DNA of 64,000 nt. Source: Escherichia coli DSM 30083 = JCM 1649 = ATCC 11775. GTDB lineage: Bacteria > Pseudomonadota > Gammaproteobacteria > Enterobacterales > Enterobacteriaceae. The stretch is taken from assembly GCF_003697165.2 (NCBI RefSeq), contig NZ_CP033092.2, positions 1,116,001 to 1,180,000 on the forward strand, read 5' to 3'. Below, in pieces: positions 1 to 8,754 of this stretch; position 1 is the first letter of the stretch, and each line of letters opens with the position of its first letter. The notes under the pieces are model-generated. The model was not told where the DNA came from, searched no databases, and saw only the letters and a program-made list of their open reading frames with translations. A program made the translations under genes and the position numbers.

Positions 1-266
1 TTTTTCGCATTATCTAAAACGACTTTGTTGCGCAAAATCGCTGATTTATCTTATTGATGGGCAATATTCATTTGTTTTTCATTGGGTTGGTTAATCTATT
101 TTGTTGTTAAAGACTATTGCTAAAACAGGTTAGTCGATTTGGTTATTAGTTATCGCTATCCCGTCTTTAATCCACACCGTTCACCCCGTTAACCTTACCT
201 TCTCTTCTGTTTTATGGGCGCTGACAGGGCGCAGAAACAGCTTTGCTTACTGGAACATAACGACGC
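1..266 (+). promoter_or_regulatory. cysJIH upstream control region
   Basis: This AT-rich non-coding stretch precedes cysJ and holds no convincing ORF. In E. coli the cysJIH promoter is activated by the LysR-type regulator CysB with N-acetylserine, and CysB sites lie upstream of the start. CysB motifs are degenerate, so I cannot place the site or the -35/-10 boxes exactly. The neighbouring divergent gene is outside the window. Confidence 0.6.
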
Positions 267-2066
267 ATGACGACACAGGTCCCACCTTCCGCGTTGCTTC
301 CGTTGAACCCGGAGCAACTGGCACGCCTTCAGGCGGCCACGACCGATTTAACTCCTACCCAGCTTGCCTGGGTTTCTGGCTATTTCTGGGGCGTGCTCAA
401 CCAGCAGCCTGCTGCGCTTGCAGCGACGCCAGCGCCCGCCGCAGAAATGCCGGGTATAACTATTATCTCCGCCTCGCAAACCGGCAATGCGCGCCGGGTT
501 GCTGAAGCATTACGCGATGATTTATTAGCGGCAAAACTGAACGTTAAGCTGGTGAACGCGGGTGACTATAAATTCAAACAAATCGCCAGCGAAAAACTGC
601 TTATCGTGGTGACGTCAACGCAAGGGGAAGGGGAACCGCCGGAAGAAGCCGTCGCGCTGCATAAGTTCCTGTTCTCCAAAAAAGCGCCAAAGCTGGAAAA
701 CACCGCGTTTGCCGTGTTTAGCCTCGGCGATAGCTCTTATGAATTTTTCTGCCAGTCCGGGAAAGATTTTGACAGTAAGCTGGCGGAACTGGGCGGTGAA
801 CGCCTGCTCGACCGTGTCGATGCCGACGTTGAATACCAGGCTGCTGCCAGCGAGTGGCGCGCCCGCGTGGTTGATGCGCTTAAATCGCGTGCGCCTGTCG
901 CGGCACCTTCGCAATCCGTCGCTACTGGCACGGTAAATGAAATCCACACCAGCCCGTATAGCAAAGACGCGCCGCTGGCGGCCAGCCTTTCGGTTAACCA
1001 GAAAATTACCGGGCGTAACTCTGAAAAAGACGTTCGTCACATTGAAATTGACTTAGGTGACTCTGGCCTGCGTTACCAGCCGGGTGACGCGTTGGGCGTC
1101 TGGTATCAGAACGATCCGGCACTGGTGAAAGAACTTGTCGAACTGCTGTGGCTGAAAGGCGATGAACCTGTCACCGTCGAGGGCAAAACGTTGCCTCTGA
1201 ACGAAGCGCTACAGTGGCACTTCGAACTGACCGTCAACACCGCCAACATTGTTGAGAACTATGCCACGCTTACCCGCAGCGAAACGCTGCTGCCGCTGGT
1301 GGGCGATAAAGCGAAGTTACAGCATTACGCCGCGACGACGCCGATTGTCGACATGGTGCGTTTCTCTCCGGCGCAACTGGATGCCGAAGCGCTGATTAAT
1401 CTGCTGCGCCCGCTGACCCCGCGCCTGTATTCCATCGCCTCCTCGCAGGCGGAAGTCGAGAACGAAGTGCACGTTACCGTTGGTGTGGTGCGTTACGACG
1501 TGGAAGGCCGCGCCCGTGCCGGTGGTGCCTCCAGCTTCCTCGCGGATCGTGTGGAAGAAGAGGGTGAAGTCCGCGTCTTTATCGAACATAACGACAACTT
1601 CCGCCTGCCAACCAATCCGGAAACCCCGGTGATCATGATTGGCCCTGGCACCGGCATCGCGCCGTTCCGTGCCTTTATGCAGCAGCGTGCTGCCGACGAA
1701 GCGCCGGGTAAAAACTGGCTATTCTTTGGCAACCCACACTTTACGGAAGATTTCCTCTACCAGGTGGAATGGCAGCGTTACGTCAAAGAAGGCGTGCTGA
1801 CGCGCATCGATCTCGCCTGGTCGCGCGATCAAAAAGAAAAAATTTACGTACAAGACAAACTGCGCGAACAGGGCGCAGAGCTGTGGCGCTGGATCAATGA
1901 CGGTGCCCACATTTATGTCTGCGGCGACGCTAATCGCATGGCGAAAGACGTTGAGCAGGCACTTCTGGAAGTGATTGCCGAATTTGGTGGCATGGACACC
2001 GAAGCGGCGGATGAATTTTTAAGTGAGCTGCGCGTAGAGCGCCGTTATCAGCGAGATGTCTACTAA
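267..2066 (+). CDS. cysJ: sulfite reductase (NADPH) flavoprotein alpha subunit
   Basis: CysJ (599 aa, the family's usual length) carries electrons from NADPH through FAD and FMN to the CysI hemoprotein in the alpha8-beta4 sulfite reductase, the last step of cytoplasmic sulfate reduction to sulfide. An N-terminal flavodoxin domain (about residues 64-202) has the FMN loop SASQTGNA and TQGEGEPP. It is followed by a ferredoxin-reductase-like FAD/NADPH half with RLYSIASS (FAD) and GPGTGIAPFRAF (NADPH). The C-terminus RRYQRDVY is typical of the family. It is the first gene of cysJIH; its stop overlaps the cysI start by one base, which indicates translational coupling. Confidence 0.98.
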   Translation: MTTQVPPSALLPLNPEQLARLQAATTDLTPTQLAWVSGYFWGVLNQQPAALAATPAPAAEMPGITIISASQTGNARRVAEALRDDLLAAKLNVKLVNAGDYKFKQIASEKLLIVVTSTQGEGEPPEEAVALHKFLFSKKAPKLENTAFAVFSLGDSSYEFFCQSGKDFDSKLAELGGERLLDRVDADVEYQAAASEWRARVVDALKSRAPVAAPSQSVATGTVNEIHTSPYSKDAPLAASLSVNQKITGRNSEKDVRHIEIDLGDSGLRYQPGDALGVWYQNDPALVKELVELLWLKGDEPVTVEGKTLPLNEALQWHFELTVNTANIVENYATLTRSETLLPLVGDKAKLQHYAATTPIVDMVRFSPAQLDAEALINLLRPLTPRLYSIASSQAEVENEVHVTVGVVRYDVEGRARAGGASSFLADRVEEEGEVRVFIEHNDNFRLPTNPETPVIMIGPGTGIAPFRAFMQQRAADEAPGKNWLFFGNPHFTEDFLYQVEWQRYVKEGVLTRIDLAWSRDQKEKIYVQDKLREQGAELWRWINDGAHIYVCGDANRMAKDVEQALLEVIAEFGGMDTEAADEFLSELRVERRYQRDVY

Positions 2067-3778
2067 TGAGCGAAAAACATCCAGGACCTTTAGTGGTCGA
2101 AGGAAAACTGACAGACGCCGAGCGCATGAAGCTTGAAAGCAACTACCTGCGCGGCACCATTGCGGAAGATTTAAACGACGGTCTGACCGGCGGCTTTAAG
2201 GGTGATAACTTCCTGCTGATCCGCTTCCACGGCATGTATCAGCAGGATGACCGCGACATCCGCGCCGAACGTGCTGAACAGAAGCTGGAACCACGTCACG
2301 CGATGCTGCTTCGCTGTCGTCTGCCGGGTGGGGTGATTACCACTAAACAGTGGCAGGCGATCGACAAATTTGCCGGTGAAAACACCATCTATGGCAGCAT
2401 TCGCCTGACCAACCGCCAGACGTTTCAGTTCCACGGCATTCTGAAAAAGAACGTCAAACCGGTGCACCAGATGCTGCACTCGGTCGGTCTTGATGCGCTG
2501 GCGACCGCCAACGACATGAACCGTAACGTACTCTGCACCTCGAACCCTTACGAGTCGCAGCTGCACGCGGAAGCATATGAATGGGCGAAGAAAATTTCTG
2601 AACATCTGCTGCCTCGTACCCGCGCGTATGCGGAGATCTGGCTCGATCAGGAAAAAGTCGCCACTACTGATGAAGAGCCGATCCTTGGTCAGACCTACCT
2701 GCCGCGTAAGTTCAAAACCACGGTAGTGATCCCGCCGCAGAACGATATCGATCTGCACGCCAACGACATGAACTTCGTGGCGATCGCCGAAAACGGCAAG
2801 CTGGTGGGCTTTAACCTGCTGGTGGGCGGTGGGCTTTCCATTGAACACGGCAACAAGAAAACCTACGCCCGCACGGCGAGTGAGTTTGGTTATTTACCGC
2901 TGGAACATACGCTGGCGGTAGCGGAAGCCGTTGTGACGACTCAGCGCGACTGGGGTAATCGTACCGATCGTAAAAATGCCAAAACCAAATACACGCTGGA
3001 GCGGGTGGGGGTTGAGACATTTAAAGCGGAAGTCGAACGTCGCGCGGGGATCAAATTCGAGCCGATTCGCCCGTATGAGTTTACCGGACGCGGCGATCGT
3101 ATTGGCTGGGTTAAGGGCATTGATGATAACTGGCACCTGACGCTGTTTATCGAAAATGGTCGCATTCTTGATTATCCGGGACGTCCGCTGAAAACCGGCT
3201 TGCTGGAGATCGCGAAGATCCACAAAGGTGATTTCCGCATTACGGCGAACCAGAATCTGATCATCGCCGGCGTGCCGGAAAGCGAGAAAGCGAAGATCGA
3301 GAAGATCGCCAAAGAAAGCGGGTTAATGAATGCCGTCACGCCGCAGCGTGAAAACTCAATGGCCTGCGTGTCATTCCCGACTTGCCCGCTGGCGATGGCG
3401 GAAGCGGAGCGTTTCCTGCCGTCTTTTATCGACAACATCGATAATTTAATGGCGAAACATGGTGTCAGCGATGAGCATATCGTGATGCGTGTAACAGGCT
3501 GCCCGAACGGTTGTGGTCGCGCGATGCTGGCGGAAGTGGGTCTGGTGGGGAAAGCGCCGGGTCGCTACAACCTGCATCTTGGCGGCAACCGCATTGGGAC
3601 ACGTATCCCACGGATGTATAAAGAAAACATCACCGAGCCGGAAATCCTGGCGTCGCTTGATGAACTGATAGGGCGCTGGGCGAAAGAGCGCGAAGTGGGT
3701 GAAGGCTTCGGCGACTTTACGGTGCGTGCGGGCATCATTCGCCCGGTGCTCGATCCGGCGCGCGATTTGTGGGATTAA
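2066..3778 (+). CDS. cysI: sulfite reductase hemoprotein beta subunit
   Basis: CysI (570 aa) is the siroheme and [4Fe-4S] catalytic subunit that performs the six-electron reduction of sulfite to sulfide in the cytoplasm. Two nitrite/sulfite reductase ferredoxin-like repeats are visible. The four cluster ligands fall in SFPTCPLAMAEAE (with the preceding Cys) and TGCPNGCGRAM, around residues 434-483; the last Cys also bridges to siroheme. RLTNRQTFQFHG is the substrate and siroheme-binding signature. The start ATG overlaps the cysJ TAA. A REP-like repeat separates the gene from cysH, which may set different mRNA levels for cysJI and cysH. Confidence 0.98.
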   Translation: MSEKHPGPLVVEGKLTDAERMKLESNYLRGTIAEDLNDGLTGGFKGDNFLLIRFHGMYQQDDRDIRAERAEQKLEPRHAMLLRCRLPGGVITTKQWQAIDKFAGENTIYGSIRLTNRQTFQFHGILKKNVKPVHQMLHSVGLDALATANDMNRNVLCTSNPYESQLHAEAYEWAKKISEHLLPRTRAYAEIWLDQEKVATTDEEPILGQTYLPRKFKTTVVIPPQNDIDLHANDMNFVAIAENGKLVGFNLLVGGGLSIEHGNKKTYARTASEFGYLPLEHTLAVAEAVVTTQRDWGNRTDRKNAKTKYTLERVGVETFKAEVERRAGIKFEPIRPYEFTGRGDRIGWVKGIDDNWHLTLFIENGRILDYPGRPLKTGLLEIAKIHKGDFRITANQNLIIAGVPESEKAKIEKIAKESGLMNAVTPQRENSMACVSFPTCPLAMAEAERFLPSFIDNIDNLMAKHGVSDEHIVMRVTGCPNGCGRAMLAEVGLVGKAPGRYNLHLGGNRIGTRIPRMYKENITEPEILASLDELIGRWAKEREVGEGFGDFTVRAGIIRPVLDPARDLWD

Positions 3779-3793
3779 CCATCAGCCCGGTCT

Positions 3794-3836
3794 TGTAGGC
3801 CTGATAAGATGTGTAAGCGTTGCATCAGGCAAGGCA
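3794..3836. repeat. REP-like palindromic element between cysI and cysH
   Basis: The intergenic sequence has the imperfect palindrome arms TTGTAGGCCTGATAAG and GCATCAGGCAA around a GTAAGCG core, the usual E. coli REP layout. Such elements stabilise upstream mRNA, here cysJI, inside an operon. Confidence 0.75.
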
Positions 3837-3851
3837 AACAGTGAGGAACTT

Positions 3852-4586
3852 ATGTCCAAACTCGATCTAAACGCCCTGAACGAACTGCCAAAGGTAGACC
3901 GGATTCTGGCGCTGGCGGAAACTAACGCCCAACTGGAAAAACTGGACGCTGAAGGCCGCGTAGCCTGGGCGCTGGATAATCTGCCCGGTGAATATGTACT
4001 TTCTTCCAGCTTTGGCATTCAGGCGGCGGTGAGTCTGCATCTGGTGAATCAGATTCGCCCGGATATTCCAGTGATCCTCACCGATACCGGCTATCTGTTC
4101 CCGGAAACCTACCGCTTTATTGACGAGTTAACGGATAAACTCAAGCTCAACCTGAAAGTGTACCGTGCTACCGAAAGCGCCGCCTGGCAGGAAGCACGCT
4201 ACGGCAAACTGTGGGAGCAGGGCGTTGAAGGCATTGAAAAGTACAATGACATCAACAAAGTCGAACCGATGAACCGGGCGCTGAAAGAACTGAATGTGCA
4301 AACCTGGTTTGCTGGCCTGCGCCGTGAACAATCCGGCAGCCGCGCCAATTTACCGGTGCTGGCAATTCAGCGTGGCGTATTTAAAGTGCTGCCGATTATC
4401 GACTGGGATAACCGAACTATTTATCAGTACCTGCAAAAACATGGCCTGAAATATCACCCATTATGGGATGAAGGATATTTATCGGTGGGCGATACCCATA
4501 CAACCCGTAAATGGGAACCCGGCATGGCGGAAGAAGAAACGCGTTTCTTTGGCTTAAAAAGGGAATGTGGATTACACGAAGGGTAA
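3852..4586 (+). CDS. cysH: phosphoadenosine phosphosulfate (PAPS) reductase
   Basis: CysH (244 aa) reduces PAPS to sulfite plus adenosine 3',5'-bisphosphate with thioredoxin or glutaredoxin as electron donor. The PP-loop-type nucleotide site is SSSFGIQAAVSLHL near residues 45-58. The catalytic cysteine is in the C-terminal KRECGLHEG. The lack of the extra Cys pairs found in APS reductases supports PAPS rather than APS specificity. An upstream in-frame extension exists, but the ATG at 3852, preceded by GTGAGGAACTT, gives the normal family length. It is the last gene of cysJIH and is followed by a terminator. Downstream the usual cas operon is absent. Confidence 0.98.
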   Translation: MSKLDLNALNELPKVDRILALAETNAQLEKLDAEGRVAWALDNLPGEYVLSSSFGIQAAVSLHLVNQIRPDIPVILTDTGYLFPETYRFIDELTDKLKLNLKVYRATESAAWQEARYGKLWEQGVEGIEKYNDINKVEPMNRALKELNVQTWFAGLRREQSGSRANLPVLAIQRGVFKVLPIIDWDNRTIYQYLQKHGLKYHPLWDEGYLSVGDTHTTRKWEPGMAEEETRFFGLKRECGLHEG

Positions 4587-4603
4587 ATATTGCCGGATAA
4601 ATT

Positions 4604-4640
4604 AAACGCCTCTGTCAGAAATGATGGGGGCGTTTTTATT
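4604..4640 (+). terminator. intrinsic terminator after cysH
   Basis: AAACGCC and GGCGTTT form the arms of an inverted repeat, with a loop of about 18 bases and a T-rich tail. It lies 18 bases past the cysH stop and would end the cysJIH transcript. Confidence 0.75.
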
Positions 4641-4721
4641 TTGCGAGCAGCATTCCGGCATTTAAACGAGAACGTCGCAGGGAGAATTAACAGGTATAGA
4701 ATGGCATTGGGTGCTTGAGGC

Positions 4722-4797
4722 TGTCTGGCGTTAAGCATTCGCGAGGTTCCAGATGGACAAAAGCCCCAGGCGATATTTCTATCAACCTGAGGCCTAC
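4722..4797 (-). ncRNA. sok: Sok-type antisense RNA (approximate limits)
   Basis: Read on the minus strand, this segment carries the Sok core GGTTGATAGAAATATCGCC followed by TGGGGCTTTTGTCCATCTGG, as I remember it from the R1 hok/sok family. Sok pairs with the hok mRNA leader and blocks translation of the overlapping mok frame and so of hok; without it the toxin mRNA is translated. The ends are estimated because I cannot place the promoter reliably. On the plus strand the mok-like frame through the target (ATG at 4753) stops at 4807-4809, well before the hok start, unlike the classical overlap. Confidence 0.65.
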
Positions 4798-4850
4798 GTT
4801 CGAACCTAAGCAATTCGGATGTTAGTCTCTTCTTTGCAGGGAGGCAAGAC

Positions 4851-5003
4851 ATGCTGACAAAATATGCCCTTGTGGCAATCATCGTACTGTGTTGTACAGT
4901 ACTGGGATTCACGTTGATGGTAGGCGACTCGTTGTGTGAGTTGAGTATCAGAGAACGTGGTATGGAGTTTAAGGCAGTTCTCGCTTACGAATCGAAGAAG
5001 TAG
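4851..5003 (+). CDS. hok: Hok/Gef-family membrane toxin
   Basis: This 50-residue protein begins MLTKYALVAIIVLCCTVLGF and ends EFKAVLAYESKK. It has one N-terminal membrane segment (about residues 5-27) and the conserved DSLCE and AYE signatures of Hok toxins. Recalled sequences suggest HokE is the nearest relative. Hok inserts in the inner membrane and collapses its potential. The Shine-Dalgarno GGGAGG sits just upstream of ATG 4851. The antisense sok gene lies in its leader, so this is a type I toxin-antitoxin locus. It occupies the cysH-iap interval where K-12 has the cas genes. Whether it is active is unknown because the mok coupling frame looks broken. Confidence 0.88.
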   Translation: MLTKYALVAIIVLCCTVLGFTLMVGDSLCELSIRERGMEFKAVLAYESKK

Positions 5004-5009
5004 CCACCA

Positions 5010-5028
5010 CGCGGGGTAAAACCCCGCG
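5010..5028. terminator. GC-rich hairpin after hok
   Basis: CGCGGGGT and ACCCCGCG are perfect 8-base arms around a three-base loop, 7 bases past the hok stop. No T-tract follows directly, so this is either an mRNA 3' fold-back or stability element or a weak terminator. It resembles a GC-rich CRISPR stem but is single. Confidence 0.5.
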
Positions 5029-5127
5029 TACTGAATTGTGATGGTTTGGTCTCCTGCACCCTTTTTTATACTCTGTTTCTGGTGGCATTGATTTCCTGCA
5101 GGCAAGGGAGTAATCATTTCAAACCCA

Positions 5128-6165
5128 TTAAGATGCCTTCGCCAGCTCCTTCACCAACGGTAGCATTATCCGCATAACATCACGGCAGCGACGTTCTATT
5201 CTTCCAGGAAGTGCCTTATCAATATGCTGTTGATTATCCAGTCTTACGTCATGCCAGCTATTTCCCGCAGGGAATGCGGCTGTTTTTGCGCGTTGCTGAT
5301 AACCATCCTTATTGCCAAGATTCCAGTTAGTCGCTTCCACCGAAAGTACAGCAATACCGGCTTTGTCGAATATTTCTGCGTCATTACAACACCCGGTGCC
5401 TTTCGGATAGTTTTTATTCAAACCTGGATTTGTGGTGGCGGCAATTCCATGGCTGCGGGCAATTGCCAGCGCCCGGTCGCGCGTTAATTTCCTTACTGCT
5501 TCAGGTGTGTTTACGCCACTGTTGAAATACAGCTTATCGCCAACAATTAAGTTATCGAGATTAATCACCAGCAGCGTATTTTTCTTTTCGGTGTCACTCA
5601 TCCGCTTGAGTAAATTCTCAGCGCCTAATTTTCCTTCCTCTTCGCCGCTGGTCGCCACAAATCGAATACCATACTCGGTAGGCGTATTTTTCAGGTGTTC
5701 AGCCAGTTCCAGCATGACACCTAAACCTGCGGCGTTATCATCCATTCCTTGTAACGTTAGCCCGCCGAGATTGGCATCGGCGTCAGCATCGCTCAGCGGG
5801 GCGTAAGTATCCAGATGCGCCATAATGATGATCTGCTGCGGCGCTTTGCCTTCATGAGCGGCAATCACCGTACTTCCCGTCACGTTATGCCAGCTCTTGC
5901 GATTATCGCGGGCGGTATAAATATACCGACTATTAAATGTCCGAACATCACTGCGATAACCCATTTGCTGAAACTGTTGGCGAATATAATCGGCAGATAA
6001 CATTTCTGCAGGAGTTCCGGTCATGCGTCCCGGAAAGAAAGTAGCAATATGTCGTGCCTGGGTATTAGCAAAATCGCCAGGTTTAGGTGACGAGGCGTGT
6101 ACGGGGAGAATAAAGCATACGCCGAGCGCCAGGGCAGCGGTACGGTGGCGCAATGCGGAAAACAT
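5128..6165 (-). CDS. iap: alkaline phosphatase isozyme conversion aminopeptidase
   Basis: Iap (345 aa) is a secreted M28-type zinc aminopeptidase that trims N-terminal arginine from periplasmic alkaline phosphatase, producing its isozymes. A signal peptide ends at about residue 24 (ALALGVCFILPVHA-SS). Zinc-ligand motifs are MAHLDTY, QGMDDNAAG and ATSGEEEGKLG, followed by VINLDN and a late NSWHDVR. Length equals the K-12 protein. It stands alone, divergent from cysD. In K-12 the CRISPR array lies just beyond its 3' end, but here only the hok locus is found. Confidence 0.96.
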   Translation of the reverse strand: MFSALRHRTAALALGVCFILPVHASSPKPGDFANTQARHIATFFPGRMTGTPAEMLSADYIRQQFQQMGYRSDVRTFNSRYIYTARDNRKSWHNVTGSTVIAAHEGKAPQQIIIMAHLDTYAPLSDADADANLGGLTLQGMDDNAAGLGVMLELAEHLKNTPTEYGIRFVATSGEEEGKLGAENLLKRMSDTEKKNTLLVINLDNLIVGDKLYFNSGVNTPEAVRKLTRDRALAIARSHGIAATTNPGLNKNYPKGTGCCNDAEIFDKAGIAVLSVEATNWNLGNKDGYQQRAKTAAFPAGNSWHDVRLDNQQHIDKALPGRIERRCRDVMRIMLPLVKELAKAS

Positions 6166-6416
6166 AGTGAGTCCTTAAATACCATGCAAATTTTTTTACC
6201 GCCATAGTATGAAACTGCTGCTGCGCTAAAACAATTTCAAATCTTCCTAAACGCCCGAAATCCGGTGCCTTAAGCACTTTTTGATATTAGCTTTGCCAAA
6301 TCGTTATTCCGTTAAGGAACTACTCATTCTAATTGGTAATTTCATTCGTTCTCTTACGCTCCCTATAGTCGAAACATCTGATGGCAAGAAAATAGCGGTA
6401 TTGCAAAGGAACGGTT
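6166..6416 (+). promoter_or_regulatory. divergent iap / cysDNC promoter region
   Basis: These 251 bases separate iap (minus) and cysD (plus) and contain no gene I can support. They must hold both promoters; cysDNC is CysB-activated in E. coli. I cannot fix a CysB box by eye. Confidence 0.5.
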
Positions 6417-7325
6417 ATGGATCAAAAACGACTTACCCACCTGCGGCAACTGGAGGCGGAAAGCATCCACATTATTCGCGAGGTGGCTGCAGAATTCTCA
6501 AATCCGGTGATGCTCTACTCTATCGGTAAAGATTCCAGCGTCATGCTGCATCTGGCGCGCAAGGCGTTTTATCCAGGTACGCTGCCTTTCCCGTTGCTGC
6601 ATGTCGATACCGGCTGGAAATTCCGCGAGATGTATGAGTTCCGCGATCGTACGGCGAAAGCCTACGGCTGCGAGCTGCTGGTGCATAAAAACCCGGAAGG
6701 CGTGGCGATGGGGATTAATCCATTCGTACACGGCAGCGCGAAACATACCGATATTATGAAAACTGAAGGCCTGAAACAGGCGCTGAACAAATACGGTTTT
6801 GATGCCGCCTTCGGTGGTGCGCGCCGTGACGAAGAGAAATCCCGCGCTAAAGAGCGAATCTACTCTTTCCGTGACCGCTTCCATCGCTGGGATCCGAAAA
6901 ATCAGCGCCCGGAGCTGTGGCACAACTACAACGGGCAAATTAACAAAGGCGAAAGCATCCGCGTCTTCCCGCTCTCAAACTGGACCGAGCAGGATATCTG
7001 GCAATACATCTGGCTGGAAAATATCGACATTGTTCCGCTGTATCTCGCTGCGGAACGTCCGGTTCTGGAACGCGACGGTATGCTGATGATGATTGATGAC
7101 AACCGTATCAACCTGCAATCGGGCGAAGTGATTAAAAAACGGATGGTGCGTTTCCGCACACTGGGCTGTTGGCCGCTGACCGGCGCGGTGGAGTCAAATG
7201 CGCAAACACTGCCGGAGATCATCGAAGAGATGCTGGTTTCCACCACCAGTGAACGTCAGGGCCGCGTAATTGACCGCGACCAGGCGGGGTCTATGGAGCT
7301 GAAAAAACGTCAGGGGTATTTTTAA
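6417..7325 (+). CDS. cysD: sulfate adenylyltransferase subunit 2
   Basis: CysD (302 aa) is the catalytic subunit of ATP sulfurylase. It adenylates sulfate to APS, with GTP hydrolysis by CysN making the reaction favourable. The PP-loop SIGKDSSVMLHLA lies near residues 40-52, and GGARRDEEKSRAKERI is a family signature in the middle. The ATG at 6417 follows GCAAAGGAACGGTT, a good ribosome site. The gene leads cysDNC, with one base between its stop and the cysN start. Confidence 0.98.
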   Translation: MDQKRLTHLRQLEAESIHIIREVAAEFSNPVMLYSIGKDSSVMLHLARKAFYPGTLPFPLLHVDTGWKFREMYEFRDRTAKAYGCELLVHKNPEGVAMGINPFVHGSAKHTDIMKTEGLKQALNKYGFDAAFGGARRDEEKSRAKERIYSFRDRFHRWDPKNQRPELWHNYNGQINKGESIRVFPLSNWTEQDIWQYIWLENIDIVPLYLAAERPVLERDGMLMMIDDNRINLQSGEVIKKRMVRFRTLGCWPLTGAVESNAQTLPEIIEEMLVSTTSERQGRVIDRDQAGSMELKKRQGYF

Positions 7326-7326
7326 G

Positions 7327-8754
7327 ATGAACACCGCACTTGCACAACAAATCGCCAATGAAGGCGGCGTCGAAGCCTGGATGATTGCGCAACAACATAA
7401 AAGCCTGCTGCGTTTTCTGACCTGTGGTAGCGTCGATGACGGCAAAAGTACCCTGATTGGTCGCCTGCTGCACGATACCCGCCAAATCTACGAAGATCAG
7501 CTCTCATCGCTGCATAACGACAGTAAGCGTCACGGCACCCAGGGCGAAAAGCTGGATCTGGCACTGCTGGTGGACGGCCTGCAAGCTGAGCGCGAACAGG
7601 GCATCACTATTGATGTGGCCTACCGCTATTTCTCTACCGAGAAGCGTAAATTTATTATCGCCGACACCCCAGGGCACGAGCAGTACACCCGCAATATGGC
7701 GACTGGCGCATCGACATGTGAACTGGCGATCTTACTGATCGATGCCCGTAAAGGCGTGCTCGATCAAACCCGTCGTCACAGTTTTATCTCCACACTGTTG
7801 GGGATCAAACATCTGGTCGTGGCGATCAACAAAATGGATCTGGTGGATTACAGTGAAGAGACGTTCACCCGTATTCGTGAAGATTATCTGACTTTTGCCG
7901 GGCAGCTGCCGGGTAATCTGGATATCCGCTTTGTGCCGCTCTCCGCACTGGAAGGCGACAACGTGGCTTCGCAAAGTGAAAGTATGCCGTGGTACAGCGG
8001 TCCGACACTGCTAGAAGTGCTGGAAACCGTGGAGATCCAGCGAGTGGTGGATGCTCAGCCAATGCGCTTCCCGGTGCAGTACGTTAACCGTCCGAATCTC
8101 GATTTTCGTGGCTACGCCGGAACGCTGGCATCCGGTCGTGTGGAAGTCGGGCAACGTGTCAAAGTGCTGCCCTCTGGTGTGGAATCAAACGTCGCGCGGA
8201 TCGTGACCTTTGATGGCGATCGCGAAGAAGCCTTTGCCGGAGAAGCGATCACCCTGGTGCTGACGGATGAGATCGACATCAGCCGTGGCGATCTGCTGCT
8301 GGCGGCAGACGAAGCGTTACCGGCTGTGCAGAGCGCGTCGGTGGATGTGGTATGGATGGCGGAACAGCCGCTTTCCCCGGGCCAGAGTTACGACATCAAA
8401 ATTGCCGGTAAGAAGACGCGTGCTCGTGTTGATGGCATTCATTATCAGGTTGATATCAATAACCTTACCCAACGCGAAGTTGAAAACCTGCCGCTGAACG
8501 GCATCGGCCTGGTAGATCTCACCTTTGACGAGCCACTGGTGTTAGATCGTTATCAGCAAAACCCGGTTACCGGTGGGCTGATTTTTATCGATCGCCTGAG
8601 TAATGTGACCGTAGGTGCCGGTATGGTGCACGAACCAGTTAGCCAGGCAACTGCTGCGCCATCTGAATTCAGTGCATTCGAACTGGAATTGAATGCCCTG
8701 GTTCGCCGCCATTTCCCGCATTGGGGTGCGCGCGATTTACTGGGAGATAAATAA
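7327..8754 (+). CDS. cysN: sulfate adenylyltransferase subunit 1 (GTPase)
   Basis: CysN (475 aa) is the EF-Tu-like GTPase that couples GTP hydrolysis to APS synthesis by CysD. G1 is GSVDDGKSTL near residue 35, G3 is DTPGHEQY and G4 is NKMD, followed by beta-barrel domains II and III. There is no C-terminal APS kinase fusion; that activity is supplied by the separate cysC, whose ATG overlaps the cysN stop. Confidence 0.98.
   Translation: MNTALAQQIANEGGVEAWMIAQQHKSLLRFLTCGSVDDGKSTLIGRLLHDTRQIYEDQLSSLHNDSKRHGTQGEKLDLALLVDGLQAEREQGITIDVAYRYFSTEKRKFIIADTPGHEQYTRNMATGASTCELAILLIDARKGVLDQTRRHSFISTLLGIKHLVVAINKMDLVDYSEETFTRIREDYLTFAGQLPGNLDIRFVPLSALEGDNVASQSESMPWYSGPTLLEVLETVEIQRVVDAQPMRFPVQYVNRPNLDFRGYAGTLASGRVEVGQRVKVLPSGVESNVARIVTFDGDREEAFAGEAITLVLTDEIDISRGDLLLAADEALPAVQSASVDVVWMAEQPLSPGQSYDIKIAGKKTRARVDGIHYQVDINNLTQREVENLPLNGIGLVDLTFDEPLVLDRYQQNPVTGGLIFIDRLSNVTVGAGMVHEPVSQATAAPSEFSAFELELNALVRRHFPHWGARDLLGDK

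Noticed and set aside
2171..2848. 225-codon minus-strand frame opposite cysI
   Set aside because: Antisense shadow of cysI codon usage, without family motifs or promoter.
5010..5028. GC-rich hairpin near iap as a leftover CRISPR repeat
   Set aside because: Only one copy exists, its 8-base arms and AAA loop do not match the type I-E repeat, and no spacer-repeat periodicity follows.
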